Source of the DNA: Pyxicephalus adspersus
Lineage: Eukaryota > Chordata > Amphibia > Anura > Pyxicephalidae
DNA: 64,000 bases
Direction: 5' to 3'
Assembly: GCF_032062135.1 (NCBI RefSeq)
Contig: NC_092859.1
Span: 43,416,952 to 43,480,951, forward strand
The notes beneath the pieces are model-generated. The model saw only the letters and a list, made by a program, of their open reading frames with translations. It made no database searches and was not told the origin of the DNA. The position numbers and the translations under genes were made by a program. Of this stretch, positions 25,621 through 38,413 are shown piece by piece (the stretch's first letter is position 1; every line of letters starts with the position of its first letter).

Positions 25621-27330
25621 TCTACTGTTTAATACGTCAGAAAATCTCAACTTCACTGATTACAATGTCTCCACAATCCAATGATTAACATTTTGATCCT
25701 TCAAGCTACTGTTCCACAACTACTTTATTGTACAAGAACCGTATAAACTGACAAAAGGCCTTGTAGTTATTCTGAAAGTTCTTTACAGGATTGAATTGGT
25801 AAATTTTGTAAAATCCAGTTTGAAGTACAGTTGTGGCCAACTTCCTAAAAGAGATACAATTTAGTCATCTTAATTGGAGTTGGAATTCTGAACACTGGTC
25901 TCCTGTGCGCCTACTTGAAGTTTATTTTAGAGATTAGAAGGTGGCTAAATGATGGCTTAAAAAGTCGAGTACAGTTACAGTTGTGGCTACAGTTGTACTT
26001 TAAAGTATATTGAGCAGGAGCTTCTAATCGAAAATGAAAGTTCTATTTTCAACCCTTTGCAATTTTTTTCTTACCTGCCTGATTGCTGTCCCAGCTTTCA
26101 ATATTCACTGAGCTGCGCATGCCCTTGCGGGTGCCAGGAGTGAGTGGATTGCACAGAAGTTATGTGATCCCAGCTCAGTCAATCAAGACGGCCGAGGATC
26201 AGAACATTGAAGAGCAGAAGAGGATGATAACTTACTATCAGCTGCAAAAGCAATATTGATGAGGGCTGACCATTTCCCACAAAATGTATAAACTGAGTCA
26301 CTGCTATACACATTCTTTTGTCATGACAACCGCATTCCCAACTTTAATGAACCATTGCCATGTCACATTCTGGATATGAAACCTTTGGACAAACTAAAGT
26401 TGGGAATATGGCAGTTCTGATCAGGTGCCTGTATATCAGTGCAGCTTCTGTGGGATACCTGGAATACTAAATACTAGGGCTTAGGATATTCAAATAGTGC
26501 CCGTCTTCTATGAATACTAACTTTGTCCCTGCCACACATCAATCCAGGGTTTTTTTGTTTTGTGATTAGACAGTGAAAGGAAAATCAGCACAGTGATTAA
26601 TCCTCTCACTGCCATTTTTCTTTGTCTTCTTATCTGCATGCTTCTTATTATCACATGAACTCATTGACACCTTGTGCTGCTTCTTGTTCTCATTGCCCTG
26701 CTGTACATGGGCTGCAGGAAGGTAATACCAGGTCAAATTGAGATACATAAACATCTGGCATTTAAAAAATAAATGTATTAATTTATTAATAATTACATAA
26801 CTGACTTAATTTGTGTATAGTATATTTTTCCATAGATGGGGTAAGCACCTGAACTTAGAATAAAACAAAGATGTATGTAGAAAGAAATTTTAGGTTAAAA
26901 TTCTCAATGACTGGTGAAAACGTTGTCTTACCATATCTCCTAAAATCTGTCTACTTGAACTCACATTCATTTACAGGTAAGCCATAAAATTTCATTTATA
27001 TGATGAATTTTTATTGAGAGACAACTTTGCAAGTTTTTAGAGGTTGGATGTGTCTTTCTATGTGAAGATGGATCTTCTAGCTATGCTATTTGTTTTAGAA
27101 AGTCTCCTGAAAGGTGACAGATTTCTTTCACTTATCCATTTCATAAGCAAACCAGTTTGCTAGACTGAAACAGCCATAAATTATGAAAGTGATTCACAAA
27201 TATTTGCTTGCTTTGTATTTTCTGGGAATTTGATTACATCATTTAGCATTAGCATTGTTTATTATCTGACACGAAAATGAAAAAAAAATGAAACAATGAG
27301 AGGATGTTTCATAATAAGAAAGGAGTTTTG
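25621..27330. other. AT-rich DNA with a possible worn repeat at about 25995-26290
   Basis: At about 25995-26290 the sequence starts ACTTTAAAGTATATTGAGC and includes CTTACCTGCCTGATTGC and GGGTGCCAGGAGTGAGTGG. The last two have counterparts at about 43290-43460, partly inverted, so both loci probably carry copies of one anuran MITE, perhaps of the TTAA-targeting T2/Kolobok type. No gene was recognised elsewhere. Confidence 0.4.
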
Positions 27331-27339
27331 TCATGCACC

Positions 27340-27885
27340 AGGGTCAGGATCTGATGAAAGTACCGTACTATAGCTACAGAAAGGTGTGGACGAAGAACAG
27401 AGGTTTACCAGAGCATATCACAGAAGGTGATGAACTATGCCGCAGACGAATCTTGGGTTTCAGCCCTCAGGCCTACTGGAAAAGATAGCCATAGCGGAAG
27501 ATATCAACAATGACAAGGCAATGTTTAACAATGTTCAACATAGAAGGGTCAAAGAGAATGGCAAGAAAGGCATAGTCAAGATCAAGCAGAAGTCTGCAAC
27601 CAGGAAAGAAGGAAGTGGGCATAGGAACACAAAGGTCTCAGGAGCACACATACAGAAGCTGGAACAAATAGGGTCACAGGGGTCACTGGGGCCATGGCAG
27701 ACACAGGGGTCAAGGGGGGGGGGGGCACATGAGAAACATGCATGTAGGTAGGGGCTCAGTACTAGCACAGCAATACCTTGCTTGAAGGCTGAGTGACACG
27801 TTGTGACAAATGTCCTGGTCAATTAGATATGGCACGCTAATGCAGACAGCTGCATGTTGGGGAGAACCCAGATGCTGTATCAGAG
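27340..27885 (-). other. GC-richer retroelement-like stretch, unclassified
   Basis: The segment is richer in G and C than its surroundings and has a G run at about 27714-27725. Read on the minus strand it shows repeated TGACC/TTGACC words, like the untranslated regions of amphibian LTR elements and like the segment at 53650-54390. No long terminal repeat pair or coding motif was found, so the type is uncertain. The two overlapping frames of about 100 codons look incidental. Confidence 0.3.
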
Positions 27886-28688
27886 CCACAGTAAGAGAGA
27901 CAGATATTACATTATCAGTACAATTTTTACTACTAAGGTCCTAATGCCAATAAAATATATATCAAACATAAATGTTGCATTTTGAGCTCTACTACTGCTC
28001 CAATTTCACTTCTTCACCTGTCCAGACTAATTTCTTGATAGCTTTAATAACTGGTCTTCTAAATAGCCTTAAAGGGATATTCTACTTGGTCCTTTATAGC
28101 ACGTCAATATTTGAGTTTTGTGACTCCTATTGCTATTTTAGTTGTGACCCCCTGGTCTTCTGGATTTGGTTGTTTGTCTGTCTGCTGACTTTCCTACCCC
28201 GTGTTAAAAATTTACCTAATATTGCTTGTCTACATAATTCATCAACATTTCAGGATAACATTTGGTTCTTGCATATTAGCTTTTGTCAGTGCAGGGAATG
28301 GCTAATGGCTACTAACTATGACAGTTGTATAGTAGGACCCAATCCTTTTTCTGCATTATGCACTTGACAAGAGTCCAGTTCCTCCACTGGTGACACACAA
28401 AAACTATAGTAACCTCAAACATCAAACAAATCTTCTGTTTCCTGTAGGGAATCAGCAGTTTTTAGGGTTTTTTTTGTTATACAATAAAGATGCAAACAAA
28501 ATATTTTCACAATCCGGGCCTGCTCCACCCCTCTTTGTGTTGAATAATTATTACTTTCCCTCTGCCTGATCCTGTTGGTCAATCATTCCCTGGCAAGCAG
28601 AAACAACCAGCTGGAGATGGGCCACACTTCAGCACTATTGTTATGTGCTTAAAATATTATGTAGATTGACATACGATGCTGGAATGGT
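27886..28688. other. AT-rich DNA, no gene seen
   Basis: The 131-codon plus frame at 27972-28367 has no recognisable domain. No repeats stand out. Confidence 0.45.
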
Positions 28689-28690
28689 CA

Positions 28691-28980
28691 CTACAGATGA
28701 GTGTCAATGCCTCTGGCATTCTCACAAAAATTTCCTTGAACTTCCAATGGTTCCATGAAATTTCAGCGAACCGATTTCGTGAAACCATCTGAAGCTGCCT
28801 TTAGCCCTGGGAATCCTCCTGTTTGCGATCCCTGGGGCACTAGAGGTTATTAAACCTCCTGCGCGGTGGGACCTCGACCTCTGGGCGAATCAGAAGGCCG
28901 TTCTTGCCTACATTTTCGGTAAGCGGGAAAGACCCGATTCACCGCAATATCGAACCTAATATTCTCTCTCATCCCTAATG
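28691..28980. mobile_element. TAGGGATGAG-type inverted-repeat element
   Basis: The right end, reverse complemented, begins ATTAGGGATGAGAGAGAA. The left end begins CTACAGATGAGTGTCAA, a degenerate match. Inside the right end, again reverse complemented, the sequence reads TTGCGGTGAATCGGG, which matches the inner part of the left end of the repeat at 49757. The two are therefore related. Superfamily not assigned. Confidence 0.55.
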
Positions 28981-31015
28981 GTAACCCAAATGTAATGAGT
29001 CTTCTAAAGCCAAATCAGTATTATAAGGGTATTGTTCAGGTTGCGTAAAGAACCAGGAAGCATAAAATAACAGATTTTTTTATTGCCTGTCTAAGTGTTA
29101 CAGAATTTGGATGACTCATTCATGCCCATATGGATAATATGCATGTCAGTATTAAGTAGTATTTTTGTTTACTAAACAACCACACCACAAATCTGTATTA
29201 TTGTGAATTGTAATAAACCTCACAAAGAATGACAGTGGACCAGTCAGGAAAAAAAAAAGAGATTACGAGAACAATGAAACATTGTACACATTGATGAACC
29301 AACCAGACTAGTAGTTTCAGATATTAATTATATAGTCTTTAAATATCACATTAACTGCCACAGACAACCCCCTGGGAGATGAAAATTAGGCAAAAAGCCT
29401 GTAGGTCTGGTTGAAGTATTATGACGTTTAGATTAGTATCTCAAAAGTATAATTGGAGCCAAGGGTGTCTGCTAAGTACACAAACAATCATGCAAATTAA
29501 TCATTTATACATAGCCATCTGATAGTTTGATCAATTTTAAATGACAATCTCATAGTATTATTTGCCAATGTAATTTACATAGCTAGGTTGAAAAATAGAA
29601 ATTAAATCAATTGTATATACATAAAGATAAGTAAATAAAATGTAAAAACCCTACAAATACAGAATCCTTACCTATTGGTAAAAAACCCTTCCTGATTTCC
29701 TAGCAGCCTTTACCTACCTTTTTAACATGAAGGAAACCCTTGAAATAACTTTCAGGTGTATATGGAATGCGTTCTATAATTACTATATTCGCAGTACATT
29801 AGGGTAATGGTCAATAGGAAGAATGCTTCTTACATTGCTTGCCAGTGGGAAGAATGTCACCATTACAAATAGCCAAAGAATCATTGGTAACTGACTTGAG
29901 AAGCACAAATGCTCACTACTCGAGTAACACTCATAACCTCTCAAGAAAGCCTTTCCACGGATTTCCTAGACATAGTAAAAGTCAGTTATATGTTGTGCAT
30001 TAAGAAACACATTAAGCTGGCACATTCTCATTGGCAAATTACAGAGCGCCATGTATTTTGTAAACATCCAGTGATTGGTCAAGGAGAACAGGGGCGTACA
30101 AAGGAAAGAGCTTTTTTGTACAATCACAAGGAACCTTTCTTGGTGGCTGATGTTTTATTTTAAATTATTAAATTTATTATTTTAAATTTTAAATTTACAT
30201 TAGAAATTCTACAAAGGCACCATAGGTTTACAATATTTATGTATAAAAACAGTATAATTTTATTATTCTTTAAATACAATAACAATTATTTTAAAAAGCA
30301 ATATTAAGCTTCTGTTACAAAGTGACATGATAGTGGACTGTATAAACACTATATAGGAAAGTGATAGGTTTTACAGACTTGTATATAGCCCTTAGGACAG
30401 AGAGTGGGGTCTTATCCCAACGCGTTTTGCCCAAATAGGCTTCCTCTGGGGATACAGAGACCCTAGAACTGTAATATAGATTAATTAGATATCATAGTTT
30501 GCAAAAATAAAAAAAAAAAAACATATAGTTACGTAATACAGTATAAGCATTGTAATTTGCACATATAATCCACAATAAATCCATACAAAATTCACGTTAT
30601 CATTTAGGTGCATATAAAAATATACTCCGGGGTATAACAACCCCTGCAAAAAGGATGTTCGAAGGTTAAGTAATGATGATAAAAATACTTGGACTTATTA
30701 TGATATAGTGTTAGATTCAAGCCAGTTCAATTATGATTGATGAAACAATTGCATAGGAATAATTTGTATATTACACACATCCCAACTATCACACTCAAAA
30801 AGAAAAAAGATATTTTTGAATAAATCATATATTCATAAAAGGATGTTACTTTGGTCTTTGAAGTAAAGACTTAGTGGTGTGTTAGTTCCTTATGTTTTAT
30901 ATTTTAGGGAGTGTTAGTGTAGGACAAATCTAATGGATACAATAATAATAATAATTAGTAAGGTTAAGGTAAGGTAAGATAATGATGAGTTAAGGTAATA
31001 AGACAAAAAATATTT
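28981..31015. other. AT-rich DNA, no gene seen
   Basis: Contains a GAAACGCGT-type motif on the minus strand at about 30410-30465 (CCAACGCGTTTTGCCCAAAT), an A-run near 30510, and AATAAT/TAAGGTAAGG-type simple sequence at 30940-31005. No coding similarity was recognised. Confidence 0.5.
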
Positions 31016-31019
31016 GTTT

Positions 31020-31420
31020 TTATTTATTTTAAAGTGAACAACTTTGCACTAAGCTCACTATATGGGCCATTTTTATCTTTACACAAGATGATCATATCTT
31101 CCCGTCAATAAGTTCAGTTCACTCAATCTTTCCACATAGTTGAGATTCTCTGTTTCTTAAAAGTTTTGTTTTCCTTCTCTGTTCTCTTTGCAGAATAAGA
31201 TTTTTTTGTGAACTGGTGTCCAAAACTGAACTGCATTCTCTAAATTGAGTCTTACCACTGCTTTATATGGGGAACAGGAATATGCCTCATGTAATTCAAG
31301 GACATATTTTACACACTTTAAAAACTACACCTTGGCATTGCCTGCCGTTTTTAAGTCTTTGATCTGCCAGAACAACCAGATCCTTCTCCATCATTTACTC
31401 CATATGCCCAAGTAAATTTA
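31020..31420 (-). mobile_element. CR1-like LINE fragment
   Basis: The plus strand contains CCAAAACTGAACTGCATTCT, then a TTGAGTCTTACCACTGCTTT stretch, then AGATCCTTCTCCATCATTTAC. These words, in this order and spacing, are the ones I know from the antisense of CR1-type elements in birds, turtles and frogs, near the end of the reverse-transcriptase ORF. On the minus strand the frame is interrupted, so it is a decayed fragment. Boundaries are approximate and the 3' tail was not identified. Confidence 0.6.
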
Positions 31421-34280
31421 CTTACAAAAATGTAATGAGATAATGTCCATGATGTACTTTGTCTCAAATTATATTAGTAAAGTTGATAATAAATTATTAA
31501 ACTCATAAATATGACATTGTTATTTTTTTTGTCAGGACAAAAGACTTACATTGGCACTTTTATCTACGCTTCAGGTCTCATCTTTTCAGGAGACATAGGG
31601 TAACGGACACTGCTTAAAACCTCTCCAATTAGCTACTTTGTGCTATTGCACACACTTCACTCTTCCAATCCATATGTCTTAAAAAGCTTGCAAAACAAAC
31701 AGTTTGTAAACATCAATATCACAACAATAGTAGGAATTAATGGCTTCTTTGAAGTAGGTGCATGGTAGAAAAGAACCACTGATGAAACAATCCTTGGGTG
31801 TCATAGTTTTTAATCTATTAATAAGTATATTTGCAGCTGTGGTGTGTAGACTGGCATGCACATTTGAAAGCTGATTCCATTTCATGTTATCTGTCTCCCT
31901 TTATTAAAGGCTACATGTAGTCAAGCTTTTACTTACACAGAGTTGGAGTCTTTTGAAAATAAGAAAAAAATGTGAAAGAAATAAGGAAAGAATAAACTGA
32001 ACTCCAGGCAGAAATAAAGGAAACAAATGATTGCAGTTATTTATTTATAAATTAAAACATGTATTTTTTAATGCACCTACTGTACGCACTTAAATATCAG
32101 CTTCATGCTTCTCTAGCACCCTTTAGACTGACTGGCAGAACATTAGGTGTGCTGCATACAAATGTGAAAACTAGGAACATATTGACTTAAGGTGAGAGCA
32201 GACGGATGATTTCATCTGTTTTTTACTCATTCACTAGCTATGAGGGCTACATGGTATATAGTTGCTGGTTTCAGGGGAACCCACAAATTATAATATTTTG
32301 TAACACATAAAACTCATACCAATTGAAACAATTGCTTAACTGCAACACTAGATATCTGGTTTAAGTAAGCCAGTTTTATTACATAGAAAGCACCAGATTG
32401 TGTTATTGCTTTAGAGATATTACTTTATTATGTTTAAGAGAGTTTGTAATGTTGTGACCAAGTCAAAAGGTCTGATTTGTTTCTATAGATGTGCCACACC
32501 TCTATTAGTGCCCAACTTTGTTCCTTATCCACACAGAGAGGATAATTTCTTTTTAATTTCAGAAGAGAAGAGGAAACACTTCTAAATGCAGTGCAAACAG
32601 ATCAGAAAGACTACCAGTAACAGAATTTTTTCACATGTACAGCTCTCCATCTGTATAGGATATGATTTTACCATGCAGTGTGGTTGCTGACTATTGTCTT
32701 GTGAAACAAGGAGGGGAGAATGTGTTTTTTTACTCATATGCTATTAGGCTAGTAAGTAGGATAACTATATAGGCAATAAGGAGTTAGGAAGTTTTTATGT
32801 TATGCCAGACTATACTTCCACTACTTCAATCTTCCTAAGAGTTGATAATATGGAGAGTATTAATAGTTTGATTAGATATTGTCCTAGCAGAAGCAAAAGA
32901 AAAGTTGAACATTAAATGAGACATTTTTCTTTATTATGAATATTTCTTTCCTCTTCCCCCTCGGTTTTTTCTTTATCTCGCTTTCCCTTCTTCACCTTCT
33001 GATTCCCTCGGCTTCTCCTTTCCTGACCCCACCCTTCAATTTTATTATCTTTTACTTTCCCTCTCCTCTTTCCACATATAGCCCCATTCCAGGCTGCATA
33101 CCTAATGTGGAAAATAAAGTTGAAACATTTTCCCGCGCAGCACATAAGAAAACCAATTGCACATTTTTCACTGTTCACTGTTGATTAATTGTGATGAAGC
33201 CCAACTTGGTGTACCTAAAATGTAGGTAAAGACTGGATTTCTATAGTATTTTATATATAGTTTATAAAACCCAAAAGTTTGCTTACTTTGGCACTTACTT
33301 CATCACATTCATTTTTAAATGCAAGAACCAGTAAAAATCCTACAGAAGGCCTCTTTTCTCTTTCTGTACTCTGGTGACACTATTTATTTAAAAACAAAGT
33401 TAGGAAGTTTTCTTGGGGTATCACTCTCAGGCCTGTTTCTGGGACCAGGGCGCTTTAGGGCTGGAAGCTGCAACTGTTTTAATGACTTTTTTGGCAGTTT
33501 ATTGACACTAGCAACTAATCGAGCTCCAGCAGACTTTCCCATTCTCTATTGTACCTCCCAGTTACAGGCAGAAAGGTAGATCTGCACATAGTTTGTGACA
33601 TGTTTAGATTTTTGTTTGTGTGCAAAACTGGTGCCAGCACAGCACCCCTGCCTGAAGTCTGGGCTTACCTTTTAATGAGCATGAAAAGTGCACTGGAGGA
33701 GTTGAAATAGACGTTGGACATCAAAATGGCAAGAAATGGCCCTGTTCCAGCACACTACATTCTTGGAATCCAACACACCCCCATGCAAATGCAAAGTGCA
33801 CTGTTGATCCTCTACAGTATAAAAATTTAGAGGTGAACATGCACACTGGGAAACATAGAGTTTGAGCCAGTGTCATGAGTGAAAAAGTTACAGTGCACAC
33901 TATGATTTTTATTATAAGGGTTTAAATCCTTGGAAAGATTAATGTATGCATTGAAACAAGTAAGCCGTTATGCAAAAACTACATTGGAGTGGAATTACAA
34001 GTAGGATCAATCATCCTTATGGAAGCTATTATAGGTCAGCACTGTCTCATTGTGTAATAAAGGAAACTTTTAATAGTCGTTGGTGTACCTCGAACAAATT
34101 CTAGCTGTCCCATTATTATTAGAAGGTACAATCTCCACTCCTGATCATCTCTCGCTTGCTTTTCTGATCACACCTGTCATTTATGCAGTTTTAACAAGTG
34201 TTTGTTGACTATAATCAGAATGAGAGAGATGATCAGGGGGCGAGTGGGCCATGTTAGAGGGTCTTGTTTGATTTTGTTGC
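31421..34280. other. AT-rich DNA with a polypyrimidine tract, no gene seen
   Basis: From about 32930 to 33080 the plus strand is strongly pyrimidine-rich (many CTTTCCC and CCTTCT words). Inverted GAGAGATGATCAG words at 34141-34153 and 34228-34240 could form a stem with a loop of about 75 bases. No coding similarity was recognised. Confidence 0.5.
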
Positions 34281-34284
34281 ATCA

Positions 34285-34600
34285 CTTACTATGACAGTGG
34301 TTAAAAGACTCGCCATTAAGTCCTTATAGGATTACTGTCAGTTAAACAAACCCTGCCTACTGTCATTTGAGCTTTCCATGTCAAAAGAATCCAGCATTTG
34401 ACAATTACCAAGAGAGTAAAAGACACCCAATGACAGCTGAAAATGAGATCCCCAAACACTGGAAAATCACTTGTCAGCTCCTGGCACCAGCCTTTCATTA
34501 ACATCCATGTTGGCTTATCTCTCCAGAGAAGAGGAACAATGAAACTTCACAGATCCCCCTCTATACTGCAGAGATTTTTACAAGCATAACTGTCAGACGG
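34285..34600. promoter_or_regulatory. Cluster of TALE-homeodomain-like motifs in unique DNA
   Basis: TGACAG or its complement CTGTCA occurs exactly at 34292, 34335, 34360, 34431 and 34590, with near matches at about 34397 and 34472. TGACAG is the core recognised by MEIS/PREP/TGIF-type homeodomain proteins. The stretch carries no visible transposon signature. It could be a conserved enhancer or a coincidence; the sequence alone cannot decide. Confidence 0.25.
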
Positions 34601-35995
34601 AAGAATGTGATTGAATATTTCATTCCTTCATAGCCGATCGATACTCAGTCAATCATACCTCACACACATTAGCTAGCATATGAAGCTTGAAGCTGCTCCT
34701 ATAACTAGTTCAAATGTCATGGTGTTTAAAATATACAAACCAGACTTAATTACATCTAATTTTCTCTCCATGAATTAACTCCACTTAGGGGATATGCCAA
34801 TGAATTCTTCAAGGACCCTTATCCAGTTGATTAGTATAGATGTATTGAGTATATAAACTAAAAAGCCAGGGGCATTTAAAAATCTTTTGCTAGAGGAAGT
34901 ATTTTTTCCCTTTATATAGAAAATAAGCCATTTTCATACATATTATATAGATGGAAGCTTTTAAGAGTTTATATTTAAATTGTGATATGCATACTTTTTT
35001 GTAAACATTCTTCATAATAAATTCTTTTCATTGGAATTCATACCGGGGCACTAGAGAAAATGTCAGGACCCAAATCCTATACACCATGCACATCACATTG
35101 AATAAAAAAATAGGTACTGCTCTATTTGTAAGTGCAGGGAGAATTTGTGTTGTTCTGCAATGCGATAAGGAACGGGTGTATTTCAAGGTATGGTATATGC
35201 CCATAGGAGGTACAATTAATAATGATATGCAACACACCCTACGTGTTATCATGCATGTTATGATGATCGTTATAATGCACATTGTGCTGTGAATATGCCT
35301 TAGGGAAGTGTTTCAGGTAAAAGTGTGTATAGGAAGGTTTTTAATAATTTAATGCCAGCATATTTACCACATTTTACTAAAAATATTTTTTCACTAAATA
35401 TTTTTATTTTAGAAATGTCTTCGCTTTACCCCAAACAACTTTTTGCCTTTGTAGTTTGGGGCCCTGTATGGACTACCCTCCCTTGATTTTGTAGGAAGGA
35501 ATGACAGTTCATGTATTCTCTTTGCATGTTTTCAGGGGTGGTGCAACTATCAGCCCCAACCAAGACAAGTGGCTTGGACACTGGACCTTATGTGTTGGTG
35601 TAAGTTTCATTTGTGTTGTGTCAGCCTCTGGTATAATAGAGATGTACAATGGGGCTCACACAAATAGTGATTTCATGCATGTATCAGCAGCCTGAAAATA
35701 AAGGATTCTGTATGCTAGAGATAGGATGTGAATGTGGCAGACAATTAAAATGTATATACTTTTGAAATCTTTTTAATTAGAAAAAAACTAGAAAACATTA
35801 AAAAAACTTTTTTTCCACATTTAATTTTTTTTTTCTAAATTAAAGCCCTAGAGAAAAGAAATCTTTGATTTTTTGCCCATTCTTGCATAAATGTTTCAAC
35901 AAAAATGCTCCAATGTATTGCAGAGCTGCTGATCTGTTACAAAGGGAGCAGATGATGGGTTAGAATGAATAATTGCTGTAAGGGAGGGGGTATTA
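34601..35995. other. AT-rich DNA, no gene seen
   Basis: A T-rich/A-rich inverted pair lies at about 35778-35842 and could fold into a weak stem. No gene or transposon terminus was recognised. Confidence 0.5.
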
Positions 35996-36420
35996 TAAAG
36001 TATGTGAACAGGTTATACAGGGAGGGTTAGTGTTACATTTACGGCATATAGGGGAAGTTTAGGTGTCGATTGACTCTATGCTGAGTTATGGGTGATATTG
36101 TTAGGGTTACAGGGAGGATTAGTGTTGAGGGTTTGGATTACAGGGCTCATTCAGGAGTTTAGAAAGTGTTTACTTTAATTGCAATGCCAAGTGATGGGTA
36201 AGGATTACAGAAAGGGTTAGTGTGAGTGTAAGAGTATAAAGGAAAGGTAAGTCTGAGGCTTCCAGGTGGCATAATTGTGCAGGTCAGTGCTAACATTAGA
36301 AGGGGGGTTGTTGTGAAGGGTGTTGTTGTTGGTGAGTATTATTGCTGAACTTGTAAGAAGGGTTAGTGTAAAGCTAACAGGTAATTGTTAATATTAGGTA
36401 TACAGTATAAATATTTGTTA
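35996..36420. repeat. Degenerate GGGTTAGTGT-rich tandem region
   Basis: AGGGTTAGTGT, TAGGGTTACAGGGAGG, AAGGGTTAGTGTGAG and AAGGGTTAGTGTAAAG recur irregularly over about 400 bases. The unit is too diverged to fix its length (roughly 50-60 bases in places). The plus strand is G- and T-rich. TTAGGG occurs once, but this is not a telomere array. Confidence 0.5.
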
Positions 36421-38195
36421 GGTCTGGCATTATAGTGTAAGTTGATGTGAGTAGGCTTTACGGTTTACTGGCACATTTTTAGTGCTCAGGTACTGGCATT
36501 TGTAGCCATAGGAGAATGCAATTACTTTTGATGCCACGGCCTAAAAAGTGTCTTTGTTAAAATATTGCTATAGTGCAGAATGTTGTGGTTTGTAAGAAAA
36601 GCTATATACAAGGTTAGATTCTTCTTGTCTAAAATGAATGATTGTAATAATGTCAGATGAAAATCTAGAATTTGTACAGCAGTGCTCAAAAGTTGTTCAT
36701 CAATCTGTCCTCAATGAGTAATAATGACCATTCTACTTTTGTAATGGAGATGAGCACAGCGGGGAATCACTCGTTCACAATGAATCCTCCTGCCAGAAAA
36801 CTGACATCTGTATGGGACTTTACTCTCTTCAGACCAATCCTTGTGCAAAACCCATGAACAAAAATGTCATATATTGCATCTTACCAGTCTGTAGATGTGG
36901 TGGCTGCTTTAGTTTACACTCTGATTTTCTTTTGGGTATCCCACCAGTCCAAATCCTTCCTATCCTAGGATCACAATGATCATTTGCTGCACTGTATCTA
37001 TGGAAGAGCAACACAGACAACCTAATACCCCACTGCCTTATTTATTCATATATTGGGCAAGTGAAGTCCATATACATAGTTGTATATGGACGTTTTACGT
37101 TATTTAAATTCATAAATTTTATTAGAATAGGCTTACCTTCAAATTGAAATTTCCATGTGGAACCAGTTGTAACTATTTGACTTATTTTAAAAAGCAAAGC
37201 TCAAACCAATTAAAATAGTGAAATGTTGCAATTTGCATCTGAATAGATATCTAGGGGGCTTTGTATTATCTTTACCATATCTCTTTAGTCTAAATATTGC
37301 GCCTTTCTCAGTTTTTTTTGCATTTTTTCCCCTTGAGATGTTACATTCATTAGCCATATTGTTTGGGAACTGGAAATGACTAATAAAAAGATTGTTGTGT
37401 TGCCTACAAAATGATATATTAATTTGACATTTCACAGAACAAAAATAAAGAACTAATGTGACCTGATTCTTTTTAGACATTCTGTACTTTTTCAGTGACA
37501 AGACCGGAGGTGTCACGTGGCACTTTCAAGGCAACATGTGAGCCAAGGGAATTCTGGGAAATTAGTGTTTCAAAAGGCAAATGAAATAAAGTCCTGGGAG
37601 ACAGCAAAAAAAATATTTTTAAGATTAAGATTGACAGCAGTGTTTTCAGGTGATGGTGAAGTACAGCTTTCATAATAGGTTGAAAATTAGATGATATATA
37701 ATAAAATGCATTTTTTTCATAAGGTAAAGTTTAACAGTGTTGACATAACAGCTGATTATTTTTTAGATTTGGAATCGCTCTGGCTGGTCTGCAGCTACAT
37801 GGTATCATATGCCAATGCCGACCCCTGTCCATGGCCAATAATGCCTACAATGGGTGCATGAGCATTTGAACTGGAAGAAGGTGGCCTTGTTCCTAATCAG
37901 TCATATTTTATTTTAGATAACGTGGATGGTTGAGTGCACGTGTGTCATTTACCTGGGAAAAATGGTGGCAGGATGCATTATAGAAGAAGACAGGCTGCCA
38001 GAGGCTAACCTCTGGGTGCCCAACACTACAGGACACATTTAGTGATCATGTGAAATCATTCAAAATAGAGTAGAAAAAGCTGTTCCTTATTAGCATGCTG
38101 CAGAATGGGACCCTTATTGAAGAAATGGGCTCCCAGCAAAGGTCAGACATGCCCCCTTACTTAGTCAGACCTAAAGCTTTTTGTTCATGCTACTT
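36421..38195. other. AT-rich DNA, no gene seen
   Basis: No coding similarity, array or terminal repeats were recognised. A short ATATGGAC-type repetition with its complement lies at about 37065-37095. Confidence 0.5.
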
Positions 38196-38198
38196 ATT

Positions 38199-38413
38199 GG
38201 GCCTGATTTATAAAAGCTCTCCAAGACTTTAAAAGAAACCATTTTATCAGTGAAGCTGTGTGATCCAGCAAACCTGGAATGGATTTCTTAAAAGTCAATA
38301 GCTATTTGATAGCAAACTTTTTCAATCCTGGACCATTACATCCATTACAGGTTTGCTGGATAACCCAGGTTCACTGATAAAAGTGTCTTGGGGAGCTTCA
38401 ATAAATTGGGCTC
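38199..38413. mobile_element. Foldback MITE family, full copy
   Basis: The left arm starts GGGCCTGATTTATAAAAGCT and includes GTGATCCAGCAAACCTGGAA. The right arm includes GGTTTGCTGGATAACCCAGG and ends with AATAAATTGGGCTC. The arms are inverted copies separated by a short centre with TAGCTATTTGATAGCAAA. It is the same family as 19059-19281. Confidence 0.75.

Noticed and set aside
36100..36140. Interstitial telomere repeat
   Set aside because: TTAGGG occurs only once in an irregular GGGTTA-rich context, not as a tandem hexamer array.
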